Position numbers and translations under genes: made by a program. A model generated the notes under the pieces. The model worked only from the letters and a program-made list of their open reading frames with translations, ran no database searches and had not been told where the DNA came from. A stretch of DNA of 64,000 nt from contig OY987273.1 in NCBI GenBank assembly GCA_963920665.1, positions 374,501 to 438,500 on the forward strand, written 5' to 3'. Of the stretch, positions 35,601-48,168 are shown one piece after another; positions within the stretch are counted from its first letter, which is position 1; the number at the start of each line of letters is the position of its first letter. This DNA comes from Straminergon stramineum. Its lineage: Eukaryota; Streptophyta; Bryopsida; Hypnales; Calliergonaceae.

Positions 35601-36885
35601 CTAATAGAAAATTAGAGATACTACCTCGTTGGTCTCAACTTGCACACGTTTTGAGTTATTTCTAGCAAGTAGAAATTTGAGAGTGTATATTCTCCCGTGT
35701 CCAATGCCGCACATTTGGTGGGGCATTTGGTCAACATTCTCATGAAAGATTGTTTTCATACTTCCAATGACTTGAACGATTCCAATCCTAGGTTGCTTAA
35801 TCCCTTTGTTTCCATGTGTCCCCAAAACAATGCCTTCTTTGTACATTAGAATATAACTATGGTATGTTGACTTTGAAATTTTGTCAATTACGTACTACAT
35901 CGCAACGCATACTTTTGCACCTTTTAGTGTGATGATTTTCTAATTCCAGTCCCCATCAAAATGGTAAATTTTTCCGTAGGCAATGATCCTATATTTGTGT
36001 TGGTCTTCAAACAAATTCAAATAGAATCTTTGCCTTACCATCAACGTTTGCTTGTGAGAATAAAAATTGGTAGCATCGTTTGTTGTAGCATTTCATGGAA
36101 GCAACCTTCTGAATCTCATAATCTTGAGTTTTGCAAACAAACTGCAAATCATTGATGTATAGACTAGACTTGCCCACTATGAATCAACAAGGCGCTTTTT
36201 CTCTTCTTCCGAGATATGCTAAGGGATCTTCGGCAACATGAGTGGCAACAAAATAGTCGATTGTCTATTTCAACGATCAACTACTAGGAAACTAGTAGGC
36301 AGACAATGGCTATTGGGCATGAGTCATTATGGCTTCTTTTTTTGTCAAGAAAAAATCCAACATAGTTATATCCAAATACTCTTCACCAAGTGTTGCATCT
36401 TGAAAATGATCTTCCAACCTCTAGCACCAAATTTTGCTTGACGCCTCAACAATGTCCTCAAACTTCTACCAATGCACCTCAAGCCCAATCCAACTATCTT
36501 GTAAAACAAAGGCAAAAAAATACATTAGGAGGTCTTAATTTGATTTGCTATCTATAACACTGTCTTGTCAAAAATATCCAACAACGCCCTATTACCCCTT
36601 TGGAAGAGAGTGATAGGGATACTATAGGCTTCCTAGATGATGGAATGTGTTTGAACTAAAATCAAAATACCTCACTCCAAAGAAATATCCACCCTAAGCC
36701 ATTGGCCCTCAAGACAAGCATCCACAACCAATCCTTTTCCAACTTGAACACCAAATCCCTTAACAAAAAGCTTAACTTCATCTCCAATGCTAAATGCCTC
36801 AAGTCAAGTTGTTGAATTGTCAAAACCTTCTTCCATTGAATGTCCAATTGTATGTGGGACTACCTCATTGCTATAGAAATCACTA
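35601..36885 (-). pseudogene. decayed coding region in the left arm
   Basis: Mirror image of 51600-52884; see that entry for what can be read. Both copies carry the same stops. Confidence 0.45.
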
Positions 36886-36991
36886 AAGGAATCCATTATT
36901 TATTTTCCATCTCAACGTAAAGTATATGGGAAGACCTTTGAATGTATGATAAGCTAGACAATCAAACAAACATACTAAAGAATTAAACACA

Positions 36992-37022
<31 letters not shown>

Positions 37023-37034
37023 TAGTGAACATTC

Positions 37035-37800
37035 TTTATCCTAGCTTCATCTAGAGATCTCCAGATGCATAATAAACAAGACACCTAAGGTGAAACAACA
37101 AGGACCAAGTAAATCCTTAACATGACACTCAACCCCCATCCAACTTACATTGAGAGATCTCCAAATGAGGGGTGACCTAGTGAGTTCATTGATGGTAACG
37201 CAACATTCAACCAATTCAATCCTAAATTGGATACACATTTCTAAACCCAATTCCATTTAGAGATCTCCAAATATGGTATGACCCAAACAACTTTGCTAAC
37301 ATAGCATGCAACTAGTCAAAGATTGGTACATACAAGCATTTATAAATCCATCTCCGTTTGGAGATCTCTAGATAAGGTGTCATCCAATGCACTTTGTTGA
37401 TGCAACATTGAGATAGTCTTATCCTATTGAGGACATGTGTTTCCAAACAATGTTCCACCTAAAGATCTCCCAATAACTAAAGGTGTCACCCATTGAACTT
37501 TGTTGATGCAACATTGAGATAGTCTTATCCTATTGAGGACACGTACACCAAATCCTAGCTCTATCTGGAGATCTCCAAATGAAGGGTGACACAATGAACT
37601 TTGATGATGCGGCATAGAACCAATCTACTCCTATTGTGGAGACATATTCACAATCCAAAGATCATCTGGAGATCTCTAGATGAGGGGTGATACAATGAAC
37701 TTTGATGATGCGGCATAGAACCAATCTACTCTTATTGTGGAGATGTATTCACAATCCAAAGATCATCTAGAGATCTCCAGATAAGGCATCATCCTAAGGA
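37035..37800. repeat. about 101-bp tandem array with AGATCT palindromes (left arm)
   Basis: Eight units, with the AGATCT core at 37055, 37155, 37261, 37362, 37463, 37569, 37670 and 37771; spacings are 100, 106, 101, 101, 106, 101 and 101 bp. The consensus around the core approaches the perfect 20-nt palindrome CATCTGGAGATCTCCAGATG. Between cores the units share GATGCAACATTGAGA- or GATGCGGCATAGAACC-type and CTATTGAGGACA-type sequence. An (AT)n tract borders the array on the left. Confidence 0.9.
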
Positions 37801-38604
37801 CTTTACTAATGCAACATTGAGACCATTTCAATTTGATAATATGCATTCAAAATCCCAACTCCAAATGGAGGGTCATAATGACTTCTATGTTGATGTAGCA
37901 TCTAGCTAGGCAAATATTAGTATCACTACCAATACGTATTTTTGTATGTATACTCCAATTATGTCGATTGATTGATCTTTTGCAATTGACTAAGAATTCA
38001 TTCAAAATTCTCGATCATTCGCTATTATCAAATTCAATCCAAACAACAATAGAGCACATTCTTATACCACTAATTCTCCAGAATATCATAACTACCATAG
38101 TGCACTCTTCTATGTGACCATTCAAATCCTCTTCAAATAGAAAACAAAGAAATCCACAAATGCAACCATTCCTACTATAGAAGTTATGCCTTGAAGTTTG
38201 TGAGGCAACCTTCCGAGGAGAATTATTCTAATCAACCTTCACACCTTGAAACTAACCACCATGCTTACCAAGAAGTGACAACAATGCTCCTAGTCACATC
38301 AAAGAGGCGTTGATGTCGAACTCCTTGGCATGAAGAGATTGAACGCACAAAGACATTGTTACCGCAATGAACTGCCATAGCATTAAGACGTCAACAATAC
38401 AAGAAACAAGGAACTGCCAAAAGTTGAAAAGAACGAGAACAACTACAACAAGAAAGTTGGCATCACCAGAAGAAGTTCATGTTTTTTGAATTGAAAATCC
38501 CGCCAAAACAGGTGTGTACAGACTACCGTGGCAGTGGCTCTTCATTTTCTACTTTGACCAAGGGACAAGTAATAGGAACTCAAGGCATCATTCTACAACA
38601 ATGC

Positions 38605-38705
38605 GGGATTGAAGTAGGCTCATTGATTCATAATTTGTGGCATTGAAGTGGGCTCGTCAATTCATAATTTGTGGCATTCAAGTAGGCTCATCAATTCATA
38701 ATTTG
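38605..38705. repeat. three short direct repeats
   Basis: Three units of about 37-45 bp containing AATTCATAATTTGTGGCATT and AGGCTCAT. The mirror copy is at about 49776-49876. Confidence 0.75.
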
Positions 38706-38709
38706 ATTC

Positions 38710-40312
38710 TCAAGAGTCCCTAGTCAACTCTCTATGCTAGTGCTTTGGAATCCTAAGTATTTCATCAAGATTTGAGTCTTGATTTTATTGTTTAATTGGC
38801 ATAATGACTTTATTACGTAACTATGCATTATTTTCTAAAGTACTGTAATTATTCTTATTGAATGTGACAAACAAGTGTAGTTTGTTCCTAAAATGAAAGG
38901 TAAGAATTTATTTGCAATTCTTTTCCAAGTGACTTCTTGAGTACAAATAGAAAAAACCTTTACAAACAAATTTAACCAATGGACTAATTAAAAAAACTAT
39001 GAATGAATCTAATTATTCAATTTACATTTTCATTAATTTACAAAAGATTAATTTTAACATTATAATTATATTATTTTCAAATAAAAAAGTGTAGTGATCC
39101 TTGTATTTCCGTTGTTGTAAAAGTGGATAAGTAAATTTTAAGGAAAAGAAAGTTGAAAAATACACATTAAAACATAAGATAGTTCACTTTAGTTGGCAAT
39201 GACACAATGTTAATAATTAATATGATATCTTCACCCAAATTAAAAAGTAGTTATTTTTATAAAATAATCTATATTTTATAATTAAACTTTTTTTTAATTA
39301 TATCCAAAAAATAAAAGGTGAAATTATTCTTAAAAATATTTAAAATATTGATTAGTGATATATAGTTATTGTCTTAGTGGGTAAAATATTGTGTGGAAAT
39401 AAAAAATATTGATTTTCAAGTATGTGACAAAAGATCAAGAACAATATAAATAATTAAATATTAACCTCCAAAGGACCAAAGTGCCCACTTTAGGCTTTTT
39501 GAAAACTCAAGCAAACTCTATTGACTTCATAATTTGGAATTTGTATATGAATTTTTTTGGATGGATGCTCCTCATGATAATCTATGTTTGAAGCTTCATA
39601 TTACGTAATTTTGATAAATATTGCAAGTATTAGAAGTTTTTTTTTCTTTCAATGTCAAACCTAGCAACAAAAAATATATTATGGAAAAATATTGATTATT
39701 TTTGGAGGATTTTTTAGATTTATACCTACTCAAAAACATTTGATCTATTCAAATTCCAAATAATGGGGTAAAAATTATGAGGAGTTTTATTTTGCAAGCA
39801 ATGAGGGTTGAAAAAACATATGAAAGTTGTCTTTTGGTCTCAATTTTCAAAATTTTCAAATAAAAAGAAAGTTTTTTCAATGCAATGGGTTCGTCCCATT
39901 TGTTCAAAATAAAAATAAAAATAAAAGATATTAATTGTTTACTAGAACACTCCCACCATTGGGATTAACAATTCTCAAATTTTTCCAAAATTTGTTAGCA
40001 TATTAGTTTATCTTTCAATTAGTAACACCTTCCAATTTAAAATTTAAAAATAAATAAATATGAAATTTTTTTGATTAAAAATTTCTTACATATATTTTTA
40101 ATCCATTTTTCAACATATTCACTAAAATGCTCAAGTTATAGGACATATGTGTTTTTTCTAAAACTATTGATAGACAAAACTTCAACTTTTAGAAGGGCTA
40201 GAAAAGCCTACATTTTGAAGTTTAAGCACATTGAACTTGCAATTGGTGGGGATATTCACTCTAAAATGTTGGGAGAATATACTTGAACAAGTGAAGTCAA
40301 CCAAAGGATCCT
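38710..40312. other. inner left arm, no genes
   Basis: Very AT-rich sequence with no supported coding frame. The frame at 40071-40286 is probably incidental; it is mirrored identically at 48195-48410 only because the arms are copies. Confidence 0.5.
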
Positions 40313-40981
40313 ATGATTGGATTTGTTAAAAAATAAATATTAATGAAGGTTTTGACCTTGCTTTGAGGACAAGTATAATTTTCAAGCAATTATGGGCCTC
40401 TAAACATGAAAGAATTTTAGAGGTTAATCCACTAACACATACTTAAATTATATAACTTTGGAGATATACAAATTAGGCATCCACATTCTTAGAATTTCAT
40501 CCACTATCACTTTATTACGTTACATAATTAATGAAGTTCGGAATTATAAGTGCTTTTCCACATGATGGTGTACAAAACCAACACTACATTACCACCTAAA
40601 CCCTAACCCTAGAAAACCTATACCCTACCAATCAATCATACAAGAATTACAAAATGAATGTGGTAATCATTGAAATGTATGACTTGAAATTCTATGAATT
40701 TGATTCATTTTTAAATGATTAAGAAATGTGCAAGTTCTATTGACTCCAATTTAAAAAAGTAATATGGCCTATTTAACTAAATTTAAACAATCTAGGGTCT
40801 TTGAATATTATTGAAAAAAAATAGCTTAGAAAAAAATATACATAAGACAATGGAAGATCTGTCATATAATGTTTTCAAAGATTGACTTTATACCTTTATT
40901 GTATGCAAAGCATTGGGAGATCTTTACAAAACCTTTGTAGAGGTATACATAACCTTCAAAGGCCCATCCAATGTGTCCAAA

Positions 40982-43498
40982 AATCCATGATTCTTTTTCC
41001 AAATGAAGAGTTCTCTCCATGTTCTTCTTATATAGTCTTTAGAATAGGACTACGCAATGTCTTGTGAACTTAGTAATCATTCATGGTTACTAAGTCAAAT
41101 GAGTCAATCTTTCTTGCATCCATTGTGAATGGAGTTACTCTAGAACATTTGAAATGAATACCTTTTTTTGCAATATAAAGTATAGGTGATACTTTTTAAA
41201 CTGTATTAGGAGGAAAGTCATGGCCTCATGAGGTATTTTGGTAAGGATAGTTTTAATAAACTAGTAGTATTTATCACCAATGAGGACTTTTAGAACTTTG
41301 AGGGGCAAGTCATTTTAGTTTATGCTAGAGTCCTAGAATTGATACAATTTTTTTTGTAGTCAATAAGTAAATTTCCAAATCATTCTTTAATTCCATTCAA
41401 GGTTTAGGGTTTGGTCCATATTGCTAGTTACTCTTGCATGCACAAGTAATTATTAAATTCACTAATTTTGGATTATAATTAGTGATTTGCAAATTTGATT
41501 AAAGAATCAATTAATTTGAAGTCTTAATGATTGACTATCAAGTATTGAATGCTTATGTTCCAAATCTAAGAATTGCATTGAAAATAATAATTATATATAT
41601 CATAATTATAGAATCATATAAATATTAATCATATACAATAATGTGGGCCTTTAACATATAATAATCAAAAAAAGATTATATGATGTATAATTATCTAATT
41701 ATTGACATAATTAGATGCTTGGACACTTAATTACAATGAATCAAAGTGTATTGAATTTGAATTAATTGATATTGATTACAAAGATGGTGCAATTTGTTTT
41801 GTAGTCCATCCACAAATGTAGCATGTCATTTAGATTGAAATTTCAAAATAAATTATATCATTTTCTTATAATAATGTGGAGGGATATTTACAGACTAGCT
41901 CATGGATTTTCTTGAAAACTATAGTTTAAAATAATGAACTTGACGTATGTATTGCCAATGAAGATTGTTATAAAGTTGAATGGTAATAGAACTGACTTTA
42001 GGCTAGAGCCCTAGAATACATACTTTTTTTTTCCTTGTCCATTATGAAGTTTACAACTGAAATCTCTAATTCATTTGATTTAGTTCAATTTATTTCAAAG
42101 TAAAATTAAATATTTGAATGTAGTTGTTTTATTGTAAATTGTGAAAAAAAAATTCATTTCTCAATGAGGTAGGGTTTTACACAATCATGTAGGTTTGGGG
42201 GGGTATCCCTTACTTTGTGGCAAATGAAACTTGTCTAATTACTAATTTTTAATTACCATATTCTTTTAATTTTTTCATTAAAAAGTGTAGAAATGGAAAT
42301 GTGGTAAGAAAATGGACCATTAATAGTGCCTTCTTTACAATAGGCAACTAGTGAAGTATTCTTTAAGCACTCTGTAAAGTTAGAAAGTTAACACAATAGG
42401 TGACAAAGTTGTTAGATTTTTTTGTATTTCTAATAACTATACTATATTTAATGAAAATTGAATAATCTAGAGTCCACTTTGAAATGGCACTCTTTATAAT
42501 AAAAAATGAATCTAGATATGAATCCAAAATATACATAGGAAGATGATGATTCTCTCATTGTTCCACATATAATCCTTAGATATTATGCATGAAAAACAAA
42601 GGAATTTATGTATTTCCAATGTTTTCAAATATTATTTATAATTGCATGAATATTATAGATTAGGTCAAATATGACATCATTCTAACTAAAATGTAAATTG
42701 TATTGATAACAATGACAGGAATGTATACAAATTTGGTGCTCAATTATTCAATCAACTTTGAATTTATTTGGAACTAAAATCTATCCAATCTATACATAGT
42801 AAGGAGATTTATTGAAAACATAATTGGTACATTTGTACAAAACCTTGAAAGTTCTATATAGAATATCAAAAAATATATGTCCTTCAACTTAAATGTATGG
42901 ATCTCTCAATGGTTAACTTTGCAAACTTTGTCTACAATTAAAGGAATTAGTCTACATTTTACTAATCATGGCATTGAACATTGTATTGTTCAAATTAAAT
43001 GAAATATGACATCATTCTTTTCTAAGCTTGAAAATATTACTTATAATCAAAAGGGACATTCTCAAGTTTCATATATAGATTTAAATTACTTATCTTTAAC
43101 ACATTATACGATTTTATAGATGTAAGATTAAAAATTTTGGATTTCAGGGGATGAAGAATTTAGAGTTTATATACAAAAAGATTGTTCAAACACCATGATG
43201 TTGGAAAATAATTGCAATTCCTTCAATAGCTAACTCAAAATAAAAATTTTACTAACTATAATCAAATTAAGGAGTAACTTCTTCAATAGACTCTTGGTAT
43301 ATGTTTCAAAACTTAAACAATCCAAATTCAAAATAAAATGACACATTCCATTCAAGATGCCTCGATGTTATGCATGTACTAATTGAACCCATATTTAACT
43401 AATTTCAAAATTTAGGTACATTTCCATACGCACATTTTTTTGTGGAGACTTCATCATATCATGGACAATAATTACTAGCCAACCCTTGTCATATGAAA
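40982..43498. other. single-copy core of the palindrome (first assembled copy)
   Basis: About 2.5 kb, AT-rich, without recognisable genes. To its right, 43499-44167 is the inverted copy of 40313-40981, that is, the start of the opposite arm. The same core reappears in the same orientation at 44983-47499. Confidence 0.8.
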
Positions 43499-44167
43499 TT
43501 TGGACACATTGGATGGGCCTTTGAAGGTTATGTATACCTCTACAAAGGTTTTGTAAAGATCTCCCAATGCTTTGCATACAATAAAGGTATAAAGTCAATC
43601 TTTGAAAACATTATATGACAGATCTTCCATTGTCTTATGTATATTTTTTTCTAAGCTATTTTTTTTCAATAATATTCAAAGACCCTAGATTGTTTAAATT
43701 TAGTTAAATAGGCCATATTACTTTTTTAAATTGGAGTCAATAGAACTTGCACATTTCTTAATCATTTAAAAATGAATCAAATTCATAGAATTTCAAGTCA
43801 TACATTTCAATGATTACCACATTCATTTTGTAATTCTTGTATGATTGATTGGTAGGGTATAGGTTTTCTAGGGTTAGGGTTTAGGTGGTAATGTAGTGTT
43901 GGTTTTGTACACCATCATGTGGAAAAGCACTTATAATTCCGAACTTCATTAATTATGTAACGTAATAAAGTGATAGTGGATGAAATTCTAAGAATGTGGA
44001 TGCCTAATTTGTATATCTCCAAAGTTATATAATTTAAGTATGTGTTAGTGGATTAACCTCTAAAATTCTTTCATGTTTAGAGGCCCATAATTGCTTGAAA
44101 ATTATACTTGTCCTCAAAGCAAGGTCAAAACCTTCATTAATATTTATTTTTTAACAAATCCAATCAT
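43499..44167. repeat. first 669 bp of the opposite arm, cut off by the gap
   Basis: Inverted copy of 40313-40981 (coordinates sum to 84480). It contains TAGGGTTAGGGTTTAGG at about 43870, the complement of the telomere-like stretch at 40600. The contig ends at 44167. Confidence 0.9.
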
Positions 44168-44367
44168 NNNNNNNNNNNNNNNNNNNNNNNNNNNNNNNNN
44201 NNNNNNNNNNNNNNNNNNNNNNNNNNNNNNNNNNNNNNNNNNNNNNNNNNNNNNNNNNNNNNNNNNNNNNNNNNNNNNNNNNNNNNNNNNNNNNNNNNNN
44301 NNNNNNNNNNNNNNNNNNNNNNNNNNNNNNNNNNNNNNNNNNNNNNNNNNNNNNNNNNNNNNNNNNN
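44168..44367. other. assembly gap of exactly 200 N
   Basis: A fixed-size run of N, typical of a scaffolding join, not a measured gap. Reading frames that span it have no meaning. Confidence 0.99.
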
Positions 44368-47300
44368 GGACAAGTATAATTTTCAAGCAATTATGGGCCT
44401 CTAAACATGAAAGAATTTTAGAGGTTAATCCACTAACACATACTTAAATTATATAACTTTGGAGATATACAAATTAGGCATCCACATTCTTAGAATTTCA
44501 TCCACTATCACTTTATTACGTTACATAATTAATGAAGTTCGGAATTATAAGTGCTTTTCCACATGATGGTGTACAAAACCAACACTACATTACCACCTAA
44601 ACCCTAACCCTAGAAAACCTATACCCTACCAATCAATCATACAAGAATTACAAAATGAATGTGGTAATCATTGAAATGTATGACTTGAAATTCTATGAAT
44701 TTGATTCATTTTTAAATGATTAAGAAATGTGCAAGTTCTATTGACTCCAATTTAAAAAAGTAATATGGCCTATTTAACTAAATTTAAACAATCTAGGGTC
44801 TTTGAATATTATTGAAAAAAAATAGCTTAGAAAAAAATATACATAAGACAATGGAAGATCTGTCATATAATGTTTTCAAAGATTGACTTTATACCTTTAT
44901 TGTATGCAAAGCATTGGGAGATCTTTACAAAACCTTTGTAGAGGTATACATAACCTTCAAAGGCCCATCCAATGTGTCCAAAAATCCATGATTCTTTTTC
45001 CAAATGAAGAGTTCTCTCCATGTTCTTCTTATATAGTCTTTAGAATAGGACTACGCAATGTCTTGTGAACTTAGTAATCATTCATGGTTACTAAGTCAAA
45101 TGAGTCAATCTTTCTTGCATCCATTGTGAATGGAGTTACTCTAGAACATTTGAAATGAATACCTTTTTTTGCAATATAAAGTATAGGTGATACTTTTTAA
45201 ACTGTATTAGGAGGAAAGTCATGGCCTCATGAGGTATTTTGGTAAGGATAGTTTTAATAAACTAGTAGTATTTATCACCAATGAGGACTTTTAGAACTTT
45301 GAGGGGCAAGTCATTTTAGTTTATGCTAGAGTCCTAGAATTGATACAATTTTTTTTGTAGTCAATAAGTAAATTTCCAAATCATTCTTTAATTCCATTCA
45401 AGGTTTAGGGTTTGGTCCATATTGCTAGTTACTCTTGCATGCACAAGTAATTATTAAATTCACTAATTTTGGATTATAATTAGTGATTTGCAAATTTGAT
45501 TAAAGAATCAATTAATTTGAAGTCTTAATGATTGACTATCAAGTATTGAATGCTTATGTTCCAAATCTAAGAATTGCATTGAAAATAATAATTATATATA
45601 TCATAATTATAGAATCATATAAATATTAATCATATACAATAATGTGGGCCTTTAACATATAATAATCAAAAAAAGATTATATGATGTATAATTATCTAAT
45701 TATTGACATAATTAGATGCTTGGACACTTAATTACAATGAATCAAAGTGTATTGAATTTGAATTAATTGATATTGATTACAAAGATGGTGCAATTTGTTT
45801 TGTAGTCCATCCACAAATGTAGCATGTCATTTAGATTGAAATTTCAAAATAAATTATATCATTTTCTTATAATAATGTGGAGGGATATTTACAGACTAGC
45901 TCATGGATTTTCTTGAAAACTATAGTTTAAAATAATGAACTTGACGTATGTATTGCCAATGAAGATTGTTATAAAGTTGAATGGTAATAGAACTGACTTT
46001 AGGCTAGAGCCCTAGAATACATACTTTTTTTTTCCTTGTCCATTATGAAGTTTACAACTGAAATCTCTAATTCATTTGATTTAGTTCAATTTATTTCAAA
46101 GTAAAATTAAATATTTGAATGTAGTTGTTTTATTGTAAATTGTGAAAAAAAAATTCATTTCTCAATGAGGTAGGGTTTTACACAATCATGTAGGTTTGGG
46201 GGGGTATCCCTTACTTTGTGGCAAATGAAACTTGTCTAATTACTAATTTTTAATTACCATATTCTTTTAATTTTTTCATTAAAAAGTGTAGAAATGGAAA
46301 TGTGGTAAGAAAATGGACCATTAATAGTGCCTTCTTTACAATAGGCAACTAGTGAAGTATTCTTTAAGCACTCTGTAAAGTTAGAAAGTTAACACAATAG
46401 GTGACAAAGTTGTTAGATTTTTTTGTATTTCTAATAACTATACTATATTTAATGAAAATTGAATAATCTAGAGTCCACTTTGAAATGGCACTCTTTATAA
46501 TAAAAAATGAATCTAGATATGAATCCAAAATATACATAGGAAGATGATGATTCTCTCATTGTTCCACATATAATCCTTAGATATTATGCATGAAAAACAA
46601 AGGAATTTATGTATTTCCAATGTTTTCAAATATTATTTATAATTGCATGAATATTATAGATTAGGTCAAATATGACATCATTCTAACTAAAATGTAAATT
46701 GTATTGATAACAATGACAGGAATGTATACAAATTTGGTGCTCAATTATTCAATCAACTTTGAATTTATTTGGAACTAAAATCTATCCAATCTATACATAG
46801 TAAGGAGATTTATTGAAAACATAATTGGTACATTTGTACAAAACCTTGAAAGTTCTATATAGAATATCAAAAAATATATGTCCTTCAACTTAAATGTATG
46901 GATCTCTCAATGGTTAACTTTGCAAACTTTGTCTACAATTAAAGGAATTAGTCTACATTTTACTAATCATGGCATTGAACATTGTATTGTTCAAATTAAA
47001 TGAAATATGACATCATTCTTTTCTAAGCTTGAAAATATTACTTATAATCAAAAGGGACATTCTCAAGTTTCATATATAGATTTAAATTACTTATCTTTAA
47101 CACATTATACGATTTTATAGATGTAAGATTAAAAATTTTGGATTTCAGGGGATGAAGAATTTAGAGTTTATATACAAAAAGATTGTTCAAACACCATGAT
47201 GTTGGAAAATAATTGCAATTCCTTCAATAGCTAACTCAAAATAAAAATTTTACTAACTATAATCAAATTAAGGAGTAACTTCTTCAATAGACTCTTGGTA

Positions 47301-48168
47301 TATGTTTCAAAACTTAAACAATCCAAATTCAAAATAAAATGACACATTCCATTCAAGATGCCTCGATGTTATGCATGTACTAATTGAACCCATATTTAAC
47401 TAATTTCAAAATTTAGGTACATTTCCATACGCACATTTTTTTGTGGAGACTTCATCATATCATGGACAATAATTACTAGCCAACCCTTGTCATATGAAAT
47501 TTGGACACATTGGATGGGCCTTTGAAGGTTATGTATACCTCTACAAAGGTTTTGTAAAGATCTCCCAATGCTTTGCATACAATAAAGGTATAAAGTCAAT
47601 CTTTGAAAACATTATATGACAGATCTTCCATTGTCTTATGTATATTTTTTTCTAAGCTATTTTTTTTCAATAATATTCAAAGACCCTAGATTGTTTAAAT
47701 TTAGTTAAATAGGCCATATTACTTTTTTAAATTGGAGTCAATAGAACTTGCACATTTCTTAATCATTTAAAAATGAATCAAATTCATAGAATTTCAAGTC
47801 ATACATTTCAATGATTACCACATTCATTTTGTAATTCTTGTATGATTGATTGGTAGGGTATAGGTTTTCTAGGGTTAGGGTTTAGGTGGTAATGTAGTGT
47901 TGGTTTTGTACACCATCATGTGGAAAAGCACTTATAATTCCGAACTTCATTAATTATGTAACGTAATAAAGTGATAGTGGATGAAATTCTAAGAATGTGG
48001 ATGCCTAATTTGTATATCTCCAAAGTTATATAATTTAAGTATGTGTTAGTGGATTAACCTCTAAAATTCTTTCATGTTTAGAGGCCCATAATTGCTTGAA
48101 AATTATACTTGTCCTCAAAGCAAGGTCAAAACCTTCATTAATATTTATTTTTTAACAAATCCAATCAT
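44368..48168. repeat. second copy of 40367-44167, probable contig overlap
   Basis: Offset of 4001 bp, same orientation, and identical wherever I compared, including the short frames at 44883 and 47396. It contains the core (44983-47499). The end of the left contig and the start of the right contig are therefore the same 3.8 kb; one copy is most likely redundant. Confidence 0.85.

Larger units (their letters stand above)
35274..40981. repeat. left arm of a giant near-perfect palindrome
   Basis: Complementary to 47500-53211 (coordinates sum to 88481 inside, 88485 outside of about 37010). Sampled stretches and all predicted short reading frames are identical in mirror image. The only difference I found is a 4-bp length change in an (AT)n tract (about 36995-37022 against 51459-51488). 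Complementarity starts exactly at 35274/53211 and ends at 40981, where the core begins. Confidence 0.93.

Noticed and set aside
44091..44447. Reading frames of 69-118 codons across the gap
   Set aside because: They consist of N translated as X and have no biological meaning.
40882..47599. Four identical or mirrored small frames starting MTLYLYCMQS (40882, 43598, 44883, 47599) that look like a conserved peptide family
   Set aside because: They are copies caused by the palindrome arms and the contig overlap. Repetition here is not evidence of selection, and the tails differ only because the frame runs from arm into core.
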